Positions 36,401 to 45,509 of a stretch of DNA of 64,000 nucleotides are shown one piece after another. The position numbers were made by a program, and so were the translations under genes. Source of the DNA: Anaerococcus jeddahensis (lineage in GTDB: Bacteria; Bacillota; Clostridia; Tissierellales; Peptoniphilaceae); contig NZ_CWHU01000005.1 in NCBI RefSeq assembly GCF_001182725.1, positions 372,001 through 436,000 on the forward strand, written 5' to 3'. Positions within the stretch are counted from its first letter, which is position 1. Each line of letters begins with the position of its first letter. Below the pieces are notes generated by a model. It had not been told where the DNA came from. It searched no databases and worked only from the letters and a program-made list of their open reading frames with translations.

Positions 36401-36504
36401 TTGTGCAAGTCTCGAAGGTCATATATATAACTTTTATATAGTAATAAAATTAAAATTAGTATATATATAAAGGTTATAGAAGAGACCTTCGAGACCTTCA
36501 CACA
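36401..36504. repeat. 104-bp imperfect palindrome behind the primase gene
   Basis: The outer arms 36401-36420 and 36483-36504 share TCTCGAAGGTC / GACCTTCGAGA plus TTGTG / CACAA. Inner arms ATAACTTTTATATA (36428-36441) and TATATATAAAGGTTAT pair as well, leaving a central AT-only stretch. The right arm also contains the direct repeat GAGACCTTC twice in tandem. It is a candidate replication origin of the element or an unusually long terminator. Confidence 0.8.
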
Positions 36505-36528
36505 ATCACTAGAAAGGTTGAAATATCA

Positions 36529-36810
36529 ATGCTAGAAAACGAAATAGAAAAAGCCTTAGTTGACAAGGTAAAACTTCATGGAGGCTTTTGTCTTAAATTT
36601 ACATCTCCTTCAATGACGGGAATACCAGATAGGATAATACTTCTACCTAAAGGAAAGATAGGATTTGTTGAAACAAAAAGACCTGGAGGTGAACCTAGAC
36701 CAATCCAGAAAAAGAGAATAAGGCAATTTAAGAACTTAGGTTTTAAAGTTTATGTTCTTGACTCAAAAGAAAACATTGATGAAATAATAAAGAGGATTGG
36801 AGGTGACTAA
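36529..36810 (+). CDS. VRR-NUC domain nuclease
   Basis: A 93-residue stand-alone VRR-NUC (PD-(D/E)XK superfamily) protein. It has ENEIEKALVDKVKLHGG at the start, the core GIPDRIILLPKGKIGFVETKRPGG with D and E-x-K, and IQKKRIRQFKNLGFKVYVLDS. Small proteins of this kind occur next to phage SNF2 helicases and are thought to resolve DNA structures. It lies directly after the long palindrome. Confidence 0.9.
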   Translation: MLENEIEKALVDKVKLHGGFCLKFTSPSMTGIPDRIILLPKGKIGFVETKRPGGEPRPIQKKRIRQFKNLGFKVYVLDSKENIDEIIKRIGGD

Positions 36811-38154
<1,344 letters not shown>

Positions 38155-38201
38155 GTAGAGGTTCTATAGAGAACTTACCTCAAAACTTATGGAGGTAAGA
38201 A

Positions 38202-38630
38202 ATGAACGCAAAAGAATATTTAAAGCAAGCTTTTTATTTAGACAAGAGAATTAACAGTAAGCTAGAGCAAGTTGAAAGTTTAAATGCCTTAGCTACAAAA
38301 GCTACATCGACCTTATCAGATATGCCCAAGAGTCCTAGTAGAGGAACATCTAAACTTGAAGATACTATTGTTAAGATTGTAGATCTTCAAGAAGAGATTA
38401 ATAGGGATATAGATAAACTTGTAGATTTGAAAGCAGAGATGGTTGGAACAATTAAACAAATTCAAAACAAGGAACTTCAAGTCATTCTTGAAAAAAGATA
38501 TCTTTGCTTTGAGACTTGGGAGAAGATAGCAGTTGATATGAATTATGATATTAGACATATTCATAGACTTCACAATCTGGGGTTAAAAGAAACTTCAAAG
38601 CTAATCAAATCCTGTCATGAAATGTCATAG
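38202..38630 (+). CDS. DUF1492-type phage regulator
   Basis: A 142-residue protein of the DUF1492/ArpU-like group. An N-terminal helical part with a predicted coiled coil is followed by a C-terminal sigma-like helix-turn-helix (VILEKRYLCFETWEKIAVDMNY and HIHRLHNLGLKETSKLI). Such proteins are placed just before packaging genes and probably switch on late transcription. The ribosome binding site GGAGGT precedes the ATG. Confidence 0.8.
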   Translation: MNAKEYLKQAFYLDKRINSKLEQVESLNALATKATSTLSDMPKSPSRGTSKLEDTIVKIVDLQEEINRDIDKLVDLKAEMVGTIKQIQNKELQVILEKRYLCFETWEKIAVDMNYDIRHIHRLHNLGLKETSKLIKSCHEMS

Positions 38631-38679
38631 AATGTCACTATGGAGTTGTAGTATTATTAAAATAGCAAAAGAATAATTA

Positions 38680-38716
38680 AAAGAGCCTTGGAGATTTAAT
38701 CTTCAGGGCTTTCTTT
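38680..38716 (+). terminator. Weak hairpin terminator before the packaging genes
   Basis: GAGCCTTGGAGA and TCTTCAGGGCTT pair with some G-T pairs around TTTAA, followed by a T-rich stretch. It lies between the DUF1492 gene and the HNH gene. Confidence 0.5.
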
Positions 38717-38729
38717 ATGGAGTGATAAA

Positions 38730-39086
38730 GTGCCGAGAAAACCTAAGAGACCATGTTCACATCCAGGTTGTCCTGAATTAGTTGATGGACGATTCTGCAA
38801 GAAACATGAGATAGAATACAACAGAAACTATGAAAAATATAAAAGAGATCCTAAAACTCATAAGCGTTATGGAAAAGCATGGAGACTTATACGAAAAAGA
38901 TATGTAGCAGAGCATCCACTTTGTGAGATGTGTTTAAAAGAAAATAAAATGACAAAGGTAGAGGAAGTACATCACATACTTCCTCTTTCTCGTGGTGGAA
39001 CTAATGACGAAGACAATCTTATGAGTCTTTGTAAATCTTGTCACTCAAAGATTCATGCAAAGAGCGGAGATAGGTTTGGAGGATAG
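38730..39086 (+). CDS. HNH endonuclease
   Basis: A 118-residue HNH nuclease with an N-terminal Cys motif (CSHPGCPELVDGRFCKKH) and the core CEMC, VHHILPLSRGGTNDEDNL, CKSCHSKIH. It starts at GTG with GGAG upstream. HNH proteins beside the terminase genes are needed for cos cleavage in several HK97-like phages, and this placement directly before the small terminase gene fits. Confidence 0.9.
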   Translation: MPRKPKRPCSHPGCPELVDGRFCKKHEIEYNRNYEKYKRDPKTHKRYGKAWRLIRKRYVAEHPLCEMCLKENKMTKVEEVHHILPLSRGGTNDEDNLMSLCKSCHSKIHAKSGDRFGG

Positions 39087-39138
39087 TTTACGTGGGGAGG
39101 GGGAGTCTTAATCTCTACGACTGACTTCCCTACCAACG

Positions 39139-39786
39139 GTGCCGCCCTCTCACGCACAAAAAAACGGGTTCAAAGGCCCTATTAAAGAAGATGATAAATT
39201 AGGAGGTGATACTATCGCTAAAGACGGAACATACAGAGGTGGAAGAAGAGTAAAAGCAGGAGGTAAACCACAGCCTGCTGCTGAAAAAATAGAAAAAGGT
39301 AAAAAAGTAGAGATACTAATGAATGATATTCCAACATTCACTCCAGAAGAAATAGACGCAGTTGACTTACCAGACGGAGCAGTTCTTGATGGAACTGATA
39401 TGCCAACACCTAGTGACTATCTATCTGCAAAACAAAAGAATGGTATACCACTTGGTGCTGATGAAATATACAAAGAGACTTGGGGATGGTTAAAACAGAG
39501 AAACTGTGAGAATTTGGTAAATCCAAGATTATTAGAATCCTACTCTCAGGCTTTTGCAAGATATATTCAATGTGAAGAAGCAATAAGTCAATTTGGACTA
39601 TTAGGAAAGCATCCTACTACTGGTGGAGTTATTGCATCTCCATTCGTACAGATGTCTAGTCAGTTTCAAAAGACAGCTAATCTTTTATGGTACGAGATTT
39701 ATGACATAGTTAAAGAAAACTGCACTGAAGTTTATGAAGACTACGGAGAAGATATGATGGAAAAATTACTAAGACAGAGGAGGTAG
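39139..39786 (+). CDS. Terminase small subunit, P27 family
   Basis: The small terminase of the P27 family (up to 215 residues), which recognises the packaging site. Typical stretches are KDGTYRGGRRVKAGGKPQPA, PSDYLSAKQKNGIPLGADEIYKETWGWLKQRNCENLV and GKHPTTGGVIASPFVQMSSQFQKTA. Start choice is unclear. The frame is open to a GTG at 39139 with no good site, but a perfect Shine-Dalgarno AGGAGGTGAT (39201-39210) sits before ATC 39214, from which the protein would begin IAKDGTYRGG as family members do. I give the longest form. Confidence 0.82.
   Translation: MPPSHAQKNGFKGPIKEDDKLGGDTIAKDGTYRGGRRVKAGGKPQPAAEKIEKGKKVEILMNDIPTFTPEEIDAVDLPDGAVLDGTDMPTPSDYLSAKQKNGIPLGADEIYKETWGWLKQRNCENLVNPRLLESYSQAFARYIQCEEAISQFGLLGKHPTTGGVIASPFVQMSSQFQKTANLLWYEIYDIVKENCTEVYEDYGEDMMEKLLRQRR
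39201..39216 (+). promoter_or_regulatory. Perfect ribosome binding site before an ATC codon
   Basis: AGGAGGTGAT is fully complementary to the 16S rRNA 3' tail. The next suitably spaced in-frame codon is ATC at 39214-39216; no ATG, GTG or TTG is in range. This suggests initiation of the small terminase at a non-canonical codon. Confidence 0.6.
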
Positions 39787-39789
39787 AAA

Positions 39790-40572
39790 ATGTTTGAAAA
39801 AGTAAATCCAAAGCATCCAGATAAAATCGCAGATTGTATTGCTGGTGCAATTGTAGATTTAGCATATAAAGAAAAAGATAATCCTAAAATAGCAGTTGAA
39901 GTTTTACTGGGGCATGGAGACTGTCATGTGATTATTGAAACGGACTGCAATCTAAATAAAAAAGAAATTGAAACAGCAATTAAGAGGATAGCTGGAGATG
40001 TCGTAGTAGATACTAAAATCGTAGAACAGGATATTCATCTATTAAATAATCAAAAAGAAAAGATAAGATGTGGTGATAATGGAATCTTTAAGGGAGTACC
40101 TACTTCAGACGAAGAAAAGAAACTATCTTTAATTGCTCGTGAAATCTATTCTAATTATCCCTACGATGGGAAATACATTCTTGATGGGGATAAACTTATT
40201 ATTTGCCAATCAAATGTATCTACAAAAATTTTAAAATCGATTTATCCAAGAGCAATTGTAAATCCATTAGGAGATTGGACTGGAGGGTTTAATGTCGATA
40301 CAGGAGCAACTAATAGAAAACTCGGTTCTGATATGGGAAGAGCAGTAACTGGTGGGGGTCTTCATGGTAAAGACCTATCCAAGGCTGATGTATCAATTAA
40401 TATTTATGCCCACCTAAAGGCACAAGAAGAAAAAAGAGAGATTGAATTATCCTGTGCAATCGGGGATGAAACTGTTGATGGTAGACCATATTCAGAAATT
40501 GTAGAAATTGCTAGAAACTACATTAACTCTATTGGTGGTTTTGAAGAATTTGCAAAGTGGGGGCTAATATGA
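39790..40572 (+). CDS. Phage S-adenosylmethionine synthetase-like protein
   Basis: A 260-residue protein clearly related to methionine adenosyltransferase but a third shorter than the usual ~390. Conserved pieces are NPKHPDKIADCIAGAIVDLA (MetK His/Asp region), NPLGDWTGGFNVDTGATNRKL and DMGRAVTGGGLHGKDLSKAD (the GGGAFSGKD-like P-loop). It lies directly before the DNA methylase and overlaps it as ATGA, so it may supply or sense SAM for that enzyme. Whether it keeps full activity is unknown. Confidence 0.85.
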   Translation: MFEKVNPKHPDKIADCIAGAIVDLAYKEKDNPKIAVEVLLGHGDCHVIIETDCNLNKKEIETAIKRIAGDVVVDTKIVEQDIHLLNNQKEKIRCGDNGIFKGVPTSDEEKKLSLIAREIYSNYPYDGKYILDGDKLIICQSNVSTKILKSIYPRAIVNPLGDWTGGFNVDTGATNRKLGSDMGRAVTGGGLHGKDLSKADVSINIYAHLKAQEEKREIELSCAIGDETVDGRPYSEIVEIARNYINSIGGFEEFAKWGLI

Positions 40573-41816
40573 TTACAACAAAAGAAATGAAATTAGTGGA
40601 TATCGAAAAACTTGTTCCCTATGTAAATAATGCAAGAACTCACTCACAAGACCAGATTAATAAACTACGATCATCAATTAGAGAGTTTGGTTTCATCAAT
40701 CCAGTTATTATTGATAAAGACTATGGAGTTATTGCTGGGCATGGAAGAATTATGGCAGCAAAGGAAGAAGGGATAAAAGAAGTACCTTGTGTCTTTGCAG
40801 ACCATCTAAATGAGGCACAGAAGAAAGCCTATATCTTAGCTGATAACAGAATGGCTCTTGATGCTGGTTGGGATGAAGAACTACTAAGAGTAGAAATTGA
40901 GTCCCTGGAAGATTATGGTTTTAATGTAGAACTTACTGGGTTTTCACCAGATGAACTATCTAATATTTTTGACCTTGGTGTAGAGGCTGAAGAAGATGAC
41001 TTTGATGTTGAAGAAGAACTAAAAAAGCCTACTTTTTCAAAGACTGGAGATATTTGGACTTTAGGTAGTCATAAAGTTATTTGCGGTGATTCTACTCAAT
41101 GGGAGACTTTTGAAAAGTTATTAAATGATACAAAGGTTAATCTGGTCTGTACCGATGCACCCTATTTTGTAGATTTGAAAAACAAATCGGGAACAATCAA
41201 AAATGACAATCTTAATGATGAGGAAGCCTATGAATTTTTAATGAAGGTCTTCACAAATTTTAAAGAGGCAATGGCCAAAGATGCATCTATTTATGAATTC
41301 TATGCAACAATGAAAGCGAGAGTATTCTATGATGCCTTTGAAGATGCAGGTTTTAAAGTTGGTGCAGGACTTATTTGGAAAAAGCCTAGAGCTCCTTTTA
41401 TGAGGACAGATTGGAAATTTAATATGGAGCCTATTATTTTTGGTTGGAGAAAAGATGGAAAGCATAACTGGTATGGAGATCAAAAACAAACAGCAGTCTT
41501 TGAATTCGATGGAATTAAAGATTCAGAAAAAGAAGGATGTGGTCATCCATCATCAAAACCAGTACCTCTCATTGCCTACCTAATTAAACAATCTACACAA
41601 ACGAATGGCTTAGTCCTTGATGGATTTTTAGGAAGTGCATCGACTCTGATTGCCTGTGAAGAACTTAATCGAATCTGCTATGGAATAGAGATAGAGCCAA
41701 AATTTGTTGATGTAGCAGTTAAAAGATATTTGAATTTAGTAGGTAGTGATGAGGAGATAAACTTATTAAGGGATGGCAAAGAGTATAAGTATAAAGATGT
41801 TATTAATCTGACTTGA
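40569..41816 (+). CDS. ParB-domain DNA methyltransferase with altered motifs
   Basis: A 415-residue protein. The N-terminal ParB/Srx-like nuclease domain (about 1-110) is LVPYVNNARTHSQDQINKLR, FGFINPVIID and IAGHGRIMAAKEEG. A beta-class amino-DNA methylase follows. The catalytic motif IV reads TDAPYFV in place of DPPY (near residue 195), and the SAM motif I reads DGFLGSASTL in place of FxGxG, so activity may be changed or lost. The start ATG overlaps the SAM-synthetase-like stop as ATGA, supporting translational coupling. It probably modifies phage DNA against host restriction, if active. Confidence 0.87.
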   Translation: MITTKEMKLVDIEKLVPYVNNARTHSQDQINKLRSSIREFGFINPVIIDKDYGVIAGHGRIMAAKEEGIKEVPCVFADHLNEAQKKAYILADNRMALDAGWDEELLRVEIESLEDYGFNVELTGFSPDELSNIFDLGVEAEEDDFDVEEELKKPTFSKTGDIWTLGSHKVICGDSTQWETFEKLLNDTKVNLVCTDAPYFVDLKNKSGTIKNDNLNDEEAYEFLMKVFTNFKEAMAKDASIYEFYATMKARVFYDAFEDAGFKVGAGLIWKKPRAPFMRTDWKFNMEPIIFGWRKDGKHNWYGDQKQTAVFEFDGIKDSEKEGCGHPSSKPVPLIAYLIKQSTQTNGLVLDGFLGSASTLIACEELNRICYGIEIEPKFVDVAVKRYLNLVGSDEEINLLRDGKEYKYKDVINLT

Positions 41817-41859
41817 TATAAATCAGTATTTGAGTGATGTATGTTTATGAGGTGATTAG

Positions 41860-42084
41860 ATGATTTCAAGGGAAATTATACAAAAATTAAAAGAAACTTA
41901 TCCTGTAGGTACAAGAGTAAAACTAATCCAAATGGAAGATGACCAAGCACCTCCAGCTGGAACTTTAGGCACAGTTTATGGGGTGGATGCCATTGGATCA
42001 ATCCTAGTAAAATGGGATAATGGCTCAACATTAAATGTAATTTTCAGAGTGGATAGAATAGGAAAAATATCGAGTAAAGGTTGA
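41860..42084 (+). CDS. DUF4314 small protein
   Basis: A 74-residue DUF4314 protein (YPVGTRVKLIQMEDDQAPPAGTLGTVYGVDAIGSILVKWDNGSTLNVI), an SH3-like beta-barrel family common in Firmicutes phages and conjugative elements. A good site, GAGGTGATTAG, precedes the ATG. The function is unknown. Confidence 0.85.
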   Translation: MISREIIQKLKETYPVGTRVKLIQMEDDQAPPAGTLGTVYGVDAIGSILVKWDNGSTLNVIFRVDRIGKISSKG

Positions 42085-42112
42085 AATATAGCCATTATAT
42101 CCCTTAATTAAC

Positions 42113-42141
42113 TTGACTTATTTTTGACAGTACGGTTATAT
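42113..42141 (+). promoter_or_regulatory. Promoter of twin cassette 1
   Basis: TTGACT (42113-42118), 17 nt, TTATAT (42136-42141). The box set with TACGG before the -10 and ATATGTRTAC around it is repeated at 42516-42544. Confidence 0.65.
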
Positions 42142-42171
42142 GTACATACAAAAAAAGATAAGGAGAAAAAT

Positions 42172-42477
42172 ATGGCATACAAATACATGAAAACACAGGA
42201 AGATTTAAATGAGTTAATCGGCTCTTCAGCAATTACAATGCTTGGACTTTATGAAGGAGAAAATGGAGACTTAGCTTTCCAAGATTATTTAAAAGACTAC
42301 CTTGAAGATGACACTATTTACATCACAATGGGAAAAACAATTAACGAATTTTACGAAACTAACCTTCCTGAAGATTTAAGAATAGTAAGTTTAAAATACA
42401 ATAAGCTTGGAAGACTTCCAATGATAAGGCTTGAGATTGGAGCAAAGTGGTTTGACGACTTTATAGATAATCTTTAA
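42172..42477 (+). CDS. Small acidic phage protein, unknown
   Basis: A 101-residue acidic protein (MAYKYMKTQEDLNELIGSSAITMLGLY...), with start ATG 42172 behind AAGGAG. No domain was recognised. It has its own promoter, nearly the same as that of the next gene, while neighbours on both sides are packaging genes. Expression independent of the late program suggests a host-interaction or anti-defence role, which is only inferred. Confidence 0.65.
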   Translation: MAYKYMKTQEDLNELIGSSAITMLGLYEGENGDLAFQDYLKDYLEDDTIYITMGKTINEFYETNLPEDLRIVSLKYNKLGRLPMIRLEIGAKWFDDFIDNL

Positions 42478-42515
42478 AAAGATTGAAAAATAGCCGATTT
42501 ATAGGCATAAAAGAC

Positions 42516-42544
42516 TTGACTAATACTCTTCTATACGGGAATAT
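42516..42544 (+). promoter_or_regulatory. Promoter of twin cassette 2
   Basis: TTGACT (42516-42521), 17 nt, GAATAT (42539-42544), with the same upstream leader TTGAAA.ATAGCC and the same TACGG..ATATG context as cassette 1. Confidence 0.65.
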
Positions 42545-42575
42545 GTGTACAACAAAAGAAAAGGAGAGCATTACC

Positions 42576-42863
42576 ATGAAAAAAGACCTTTTAGAAAGAT
42601 TAGAAGCAGAAGTTAAAGCTTACAAAAGATACGCAGAAAACTCAATAAAAAAATCAAAAGAAGGCAAGATTGGAGCAGCTATTAACCTTTTAGACATAGC
42701 AGGAACGGCAAAGAAATGTGCAGACCAAGTTCATGAAGAACTTTGGAAAGAGTCACAAGGAAACCTAAACGAAGAAGAATTTGAATTATTTTGTGAATCA
42801 GAAACACTAGAAAGAGAACTTAAGAAAGCATACAAAGAATTAAACATAGCAAGACAAAGATAA
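42576..42863 (+). CDS. Small helical phage protein, unknown
   Basis: A 95-residue, highly charged, all-helical protein (MKKDLLERLEAEVKAYKRYAENSIKKSKEG...) starting at 42576 behind AAGGAG. No domain was recognised. Like the gene before it, it has its own copy of a TTGACT promoter. It lies between the DUF4314 gene and the large terminase gene. Confidence 0.65.
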   Translation: MKKDLLERLEAEVKAYKRYAENSIKKSKEGKIGAAINLLDIAGTAKKCADQVHEELWKESQGNLNEEEFELFCESETLERELKKAYKELNIARQR

Positions 42864-42960
42864 AATAAAAATCCAAATAGGGTTTAGGCTCTATTTGTCG
42901 TAGTAGAAGTCACAATAAGGTGGCTATTTTTTATGCCCATTTTTAAAGAAAGGAGGTTAA

Positions 42961-44550
42961 ATGAAATATAAACCAACAAAATTTATGCTACCTACATCTC
43001 ACTATGATAAAAACAAAGCAGACTATGCTGTCACCTTTATAGAATGTCTAAAACACACAAAAGGTAGATGGGCAGGTAAAGACTTCAAGCTTATTGATTG
43101 GCAAGAAGAAATCATAAGAGACTTATTTGGCATTGTAAAAGATACAGGATATCGACAATTTAATACAGCATATATTGAAATACCAAAGAAGATGGGAAAA
43201 TCTGAACTTGCAGCTGCTGTAGCACTTCTTCTCACTTGTGGTGATGGAGAAGAAAGAGCAGAAGTTTATGGATGCGCAGCCGATAGACAACAAGCAACTA
43301 TAGTTTTTGATGTTGCAGCTGATATGGTAAGAATGAGTCCAGCCCTTTCTAAAAGAGTAAAGATACTAGCATCTCAAAAGAGAATGATTTATAAGCCGAC
43401 TAATTCTTTCTACCAAGTCTTATCTGCAGAGGCTTATTCCAAACACGGATTTAATATTCATGGTGTTGTCTTTGACGAACTTCATACTCAACCCAACAGA
43501 AAATTATTTGATGTTATGACAAAAGGTTCAGGAGATGCAAGAACTCAACCTTTATATTTTCTTATAACAACTGCAGGAACAGATACCAAATCAATCTGTT
43601 ATGAGACGCATCAAAAGGCAGTGGACATACTTGAAGGGAGAAAAACTGATCCAACTTTCTATCCTGTAATCTATGGAGCAGATAGAGAAGACGATTGGAC
43701 AGATGAAAAAGTATGGCATAAAGCAAATCCGTCTCTTGGAATTACAGTTCCTATAGAAAAAGTAAGACAAGCCTGTGAATCGGCTAAGCAAAACCCAACT
43801 GAAGAAAATGCTTTCAGACAGTTAAGATTAAATCAGTGGGTCAAACAAGCAATTAGATGGATGCCTATGGAAAAATGGGACCTATGTAATTTTGCTGTTA
43901 ATGAAGAAGAACTAAAAGGCAGAGTTTGTTATGGAGGTCTTGACCTTTCATCTACAACAGATATTACAGCCTTTGTTTTAGTCTTTCCTCCAATAGATGA
44001 AGATGATAAATATCAAATACTTCCTTACTTTTGGTTGCCAGAAGATAATCTCGACCTAAGAGTAAAAAGAGACCATGTAAATTATGACCTATGGCATAAG
44101 CAAGGCTATATTCAGACAACAGAAGGCAATGTAGTTCATTATGGTTTTATTGAAAAATTTATAGAAGATTTAGGTGATATATATAACATCCGAGAAATTG
44201 CCTTTGACAGATGGGGAGCAGTTCAGATGGTACAAAACTTAGAAGGAATGGGTTTCACAGTTGTTCCTTTTGGTCAAGGATTTAAAGACATGTCTCCACC
44301 AACAAAAGAATTAATGAAACTAACTCTCGAAAGAAAAATAGCCCATGGAGGTCATCCAGTTCTAAGGTGGATGATGGATAATATCTTTATTCGAACAGAT
44401 CCCGCTGGAAACATTAAGGCAGATAAAGAAAAATCTACAGAAAAGATAGATGGGGTTATTGCTACAATCATGGCTCTTGATAGGGCTATAAGGTGTGGCA
44501 ATGATACTAGTGAGTCGGTTTATGATGATAGGGGATTGATTATTTTTTAA
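42961..44550 (+). CDS. Terminase large subunit
   Basis: A 529-residue packaging motor. The ATPase domain has a Walker A-like IEIPKKMGKSELAAA and Walker B GVVFDELHTQ, and LITTAGTDTKS is the coupling region. The C-terminal RNase H-like nuclease starts CYGGLDLSSTTDITAF, with later acidic residues (AFDRWGA). It is related to HK97-type TerL proteins. A strong AAAGGAGG site precedes the ATG. The next structural gene, portal, is separated by a DUF3800 gene on the other strand. Confidence 0.95.
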   Translation: MKYKPTKFMLPTSHYDKNKADYAVTFIECLKHTKGRWAGKDFKLIDWQEEIIRDLFGIVKDTGYRQFNTAYIEIPKKMGKSELAAAVALLLTCGDGEERAEVYGCAADRQQATIVFDVAADMVRMSPALSKRVKILASQKRMIYKPTNSFYQVLSAEAYSKHGFNIHGVVFDELHTQPNRKLFDVMTKGSGDARTQPLYFLITTAGTDTKSICYETHQKAVDILEGRKTDPTFYPVIYGADREDDWTDEKVWHKANPSLGITVPIEKVRQACESAKQNPTEENAFRQLRLNQWVKQAIRWMPMEKWDLCNFAVNEEELKGRVCYGGLDLSSTTDITAFVLVFPPIDEDDKYQILPYFWLPEDNLDLRVKRDHVNYDLWHKQGYIQTTEGNVVHYGFIEKFIEDLGDIYNIREIAFDRWGAVQMVQNLEGMGFTVVPFGQGFKDMSPPTKELMKLTLERKIAHGGHPVLRWMMDNIFIRTDPAGNIKADKEKSTEKIDGVIATIMALDRAIRCGNDTSESVYDDRGLIIF

Positions 44551-44622
44551 TCTCTCTATTTTTGATTTATCATAGCCAAATTTAGAAAAGTGGCGAGATT
44601 TAGAGTTAAGTAAAAATGCACG

Positions 44623-44646
44623 AAAAAAGCCACCATATAGGTGGCT
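44623..44646 (-). terminator. Terminator of the DUF3800 gene
   Basis: AGCCACC and GGTGGCT form a seven-bp stem around ATATA. On the minus strand the stem is followed by six T residues, so it ends the leftward transcript. Confidence 0.7.
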
Positions 44647-44770
44647 AGAATATGTATACCAATTGCTTATGAGTGACGATAACACATATCGCTTACCTAG
44701 ATAATGGCACTTGAATAAGACTTACTGTTGGTATAATCATGATACTTTAAAAATAGAAAAAAGTCAAGTT

Positions 44771-45442
44771 TTATAGGGGAAATTCAAAAATATATTTTAA
44801 GATACCATTGTCTCTTAAAGTTTTAAACTCATCTGCGTAATTACCTGTTTTAAGATGAGAATACAAGATATTTGAGAAAACATCAGCGATTTGAATATTT
44901 GAGTTATTGGCAGAGTCAAAATATGAAACCACAAAATTTCCTTGATTAATCCCAGTTATGCAAAGTTCAGTGTTTAAATAGTCCTCAAGAAAGAATCTCG
45001 ATTCGGTTCTTTCATTTCTTTCATCAAGTTGTAAAAGATGATTCTCACTTGGTATGTAATTATTTCTTATGAAGTAGTCCAGTGATATTTTTAATAGGTA
45101 ATTGAAAACTCTAGATGTATTTGAACAAAAAGTATCTTTGAGTCTTGAATTGTCAACTTTTAAATAGAAAAGACTGAAGTTGCTTTTTCTGGCAAAGAAG
45201 TTTATAAATTTTTGTTTCATGGGTCTATCAAAAGCAGAACCTTTTAACTCATGAAATGTTCCATTTAAAAACATTTTTTGCCTATTGTCTATTCTTTTAA
45301 GCTCTTCAAGATTAGATGCTACAAAACGTTTATAGGATCTTTTTAAAGCATTAGAATTATCTGGAATAATTAACGTGATAATGAAGTATTCATTTTTAAG
45401 TTGATTATTAATTGTTCCTGATTCGTCGATATATATGTTCAT
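44771..45442 (-). CDS. DUF3800 family protein
   Basis: A 223-residue DUF3800 protein with an RNase H-like fold. The N-terminal MNIYIDESGTI has the family's D-E-S-G, and IQIADVFSNILYSHLK matches the C-terminal Q-x-A-D helix. I chose the start at 45442 with GGAAGG upstream on the minus strand. It is inserted against the direction of the late operon, between TerL and portal, with its own terminator. Such passenger genes often act in the lysogen. DUF3800 proteins are found in defence-rich regions, but no activity is established. Confidence 0.82.
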   Translation of the reverse strand: MNIYIDESGTINNQLKNEYFIITLIIPDNSNALKRSYKRFVASNLEELKRIDNRQKMFLNGTFHELKGSAFDRPMKQKFINFFARKSNFSLFYLKVDNSRLKDTFCSNTSRVFNYLLKISLDYFIRNNYIPSENHLLQLDERNERTESRFFLEDYLNTELCITGINQGNFVVSYFDSANNSNIQIADVFSNILYSHLKTGNYADEFKTLRDNGILKYIFEFPL

Positions 45443-45509
45443 AGTTTGTCCTTCCAGTAAATATATTAACATTATATCACAAATGATTAAAATTTTAGGA
45501 GGTGGTAAT

